DNA from: Bacteroidales bacterium
GTDB lineage: Bacteria > Bacteroidota > Bacteroidia > Bacteroidales > Muribaculaceae
Length of the DNA stretch: 5,302 nt
Direction: 5' to 3'
NCBI GenBank assembly: GCA_014800105.1
Contig: JAAVGQ010000144.1
Span: 1 to 5,302, forward strand
In this document: one piece after another, positions 4,057-5,302 of the stretch
How the letters are laid out: every line of letters begins with the position of its first letter
Position numbering within the stretch: position 1 is the first letter of the stretch
Made by a program: the position numbers and the translations under genes
Notes under the pieces: model-generated
Told to the model about the DNA's origin: nothing
The model's database searches: none
What the model saw: only the letters and a program-made list of their open reading frames with translations

Positions 4057-5302
4057 ATGCTTAGTTACATAGAATTGTCTGCAATGAATGACAATGAAGT
4101 CTTCAGTATTGCGGAATCCATGGGAATTAAAAAAATCAACAAGTCAGATAAAGAAAAGGTAATCTTTGATATTCTTGACAAGCAGGCCGCTGATCATGCA
4201 TCATCAGCCGTCGCAGCTGACAAGGCTGAGCGCGCAGGACGCCCCAGGCGCGAACGTATCACGCGCAAGGGTGCCGAAAAAACTGCAACCGCCCGCCCCG
4301 ACGAGAAAAGCGCCGTAGAGAATATGACGCCTAATGCTGACGGCACTCCGGGACCGCGTAAACGTGGCCGCAAGCCCAAGAACGCTCAGGCTTCACCCGC
4401 TCCTGAGAAGGAAGTTCTCGAAATGCCCCGGATGGATTCAGTTGACCCTTCTCAGCTACCCGCCCCGGTTGAAGCTAAGCCCGGCAACGATGTTAAGCAA
4501 CAACCTGAAGCTAAGGAAGTAAAACCCAAGGGAAAACCCGGCCGTCCCCGCAAAAATCCCCGGCCTGAAGATGCCGTAGCCACCGACAATGCTGAACCTA
4601 CCCCCAGCGAGTCACAACTCAAAATAGGGTCGGATGCTGTCGTTTCAGAAGCATTGGCACCCGCTGTCGAGCCAACCGTGTTGAACGAAGGTGTTCAGCA
4701 GGGACCGCGCAAACGTGGCCGTCGCCCCAAGAATCGCGAGGAAGTACAAACACCTGATGCCGTTCAGGATAATACTGAGGAAATTATTCCCTCAAATATC
4801 GATATTAATTTTACAACCCCTGCCGGCGAAAAACAGCCCGTTGAAGACCAGCAACAAGCCGCCGCTGAGGAGCAATCCGCTCCGGCTGAGGTTCAGCAGC
4901 CCGAGCCCGTGAACAAGACCCGCGATAACTCGCTCGGTTCATTCTTCCCCCACAGTGAAGGTCGCCGCTTCGTTCCACGTTCTCAACGCGAGAAAGAGGA
5001 AGCTGCCGAGGCCGCAAGGATGTCGCCCATTATCATTCAGGAACCCGGTGCAACCCGTCAGATCGCCCAGCAGCAGGCTCCCAACATGCCGGGCCAGGGA
5101 AAGAAAAACAAGAAAAACCGCAATAACCAGAATCAGAACCAGAATCTGGTCCCCCTGAGAATGAAGGAACCGGCCTACAATTTTGATAATTTCCTCGAGG
5201 CCAGCGGCGTTCTTGAAATCATGCCTGAGGGATACGGTTTCCTGCGTTCAAGCGATTACAACTATCTCAACTCGCCTGATGACATCTACATCACCCAGGG
5301 GC
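4057..5302 (+). CDS. rho: Transcription termination factor Rho, N-terminal part (runs off window)
   Basis: The first 415 residues are visible and the frame stays open at the window end. Residues 1-44 are a Rho_N helical domain ([19 protein letters not shown], then [10 protein letters not shown]). Residues about 45-375 are a long low-complexity, probably disordered insertion rich in P, E, Q, K and A. It carries four basic AT-hook-like motifs: GRPRR (61-65), RKRGRKPKN (101-109), [10 protein letters not shown] (159-168) and RKRGRRPKN (218-226), plus a K/N/Q-rich tract (349-363). From about 377 the conserved RNA-binding OB fold begins ([28 protein letters not shown]), very close to other Rho proteins. 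The hexameric helicase part lies beyond the window. Rho releases RNA polymerase at C-rich unstructured transcripts. The Bacteroidota insertion has been shown in B. thetaiotaomicron to drive phase separation. ATG 4057 is chosen because it gives the typical N-terminus; ATG 4084 is a less likely alternative. Confidence 0.95.
   Translation, partial: MLSYIELSAMNDNEVFSIAESMGIKKINKSDKEKVIFDILDKQAADHASSAVAADKAERAGRPRRERITRKGAEKTATARPDEKSAVENMTPNADGTPGPRKRGRKPKNAQASPAPEKEVLEMPRMDSVDPSQLPAPVEAKPGNDVKQQPEAKEVKPKGKPGRPRKNPRPEDAVATDNAEPTPSESQLKIGSDAVVSEALAPAVEPTVLNEGVQQGPRKRGRRPKNREEVQTPDAVQDNTEEIIPSNIDINFTTPAGEKQPVEDQQQAAAEEQSAPAEVQQPEPVNKTRDNSLGSFFPHSEGRRFVPRSQREKEEAAEAARMSPIIIQEPGATRQIAQQQAPNMPGQGKKNKKNRNNQNQNQNLVPLRMKEPAYNFDNFLEASGVLEIMPEGYGFLRSSDYNYLNSPDDIYITQG

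Noticed and set aside
4194..5158. Other-frame reading frames inside the rho insertion
   Set aside because: The Rho frame is unambiguous from 4057 to the window end; these arise from the GC-rich, low-complexity codons.

Overview
The window looks like chromosomal DNA of a gut-type Bacteroidales, possibly Muribaculaceae or a relative. The evidence is a canonical Bacteroidota promoter (TTTG, 21 nt, TAAATTTG) upstream of rho, a Rho protein with the long disordered N-terminal insertion typical of this phylum, a GLUG-like repeat surface protein with a Bacteroidales-type C-terminal tail, and an exported DUF1080 protein. Family-level placement is inference.

Layout: (1) 1-1611 is the 3' part of a large secreted or surface repeat protein, followed by a strong GC hairpin (1637-1667). 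(2) 1668 to about 2880 is a 1.2-kb stretch with no convincing ordinary gene but unusually dense in inverted repeats. It holds a 9-bp tandem repeat, simple hairpins, and two large modules (A, 1869-2041; B, 2198-2403). Each module folds on paper into an outer stem, two side hairpins and an inner stem, that is a cross or four-way junction, and each is bracketed by short hairpins of the AACCC/GGGTT type. Module B carries a second cross stacked on the first. The stretch ends in a GC-rich block of interleaved repeats (2720-2799). A promoter-like TATCTTTG box on the minus strand (2648-2655) could drive transcription leftward through the region. (3) 2961-3737 is a complete, signal-peptide-bearing DUF1080 / 3-keto-disaccharide hydrolase-like gene with its own promoter and a strong terminator. 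(4) 3844-5302 is the rho promoter, a 170-180 nt leader with hairpins, and the first 415 codons of rho.

The three protein genes all read rightward but appear to be separate transcription units, since each is set off by terminators or its own promoter. I see no functional pathway linking them. The novel candidate here is the structured non-coding region between the surface-protein gene and the DUF1080 gene. It could be a large structured RNA, a mobile palindromic element, or a cruciform-forming DNA site, and the sequence alone does not decide which.
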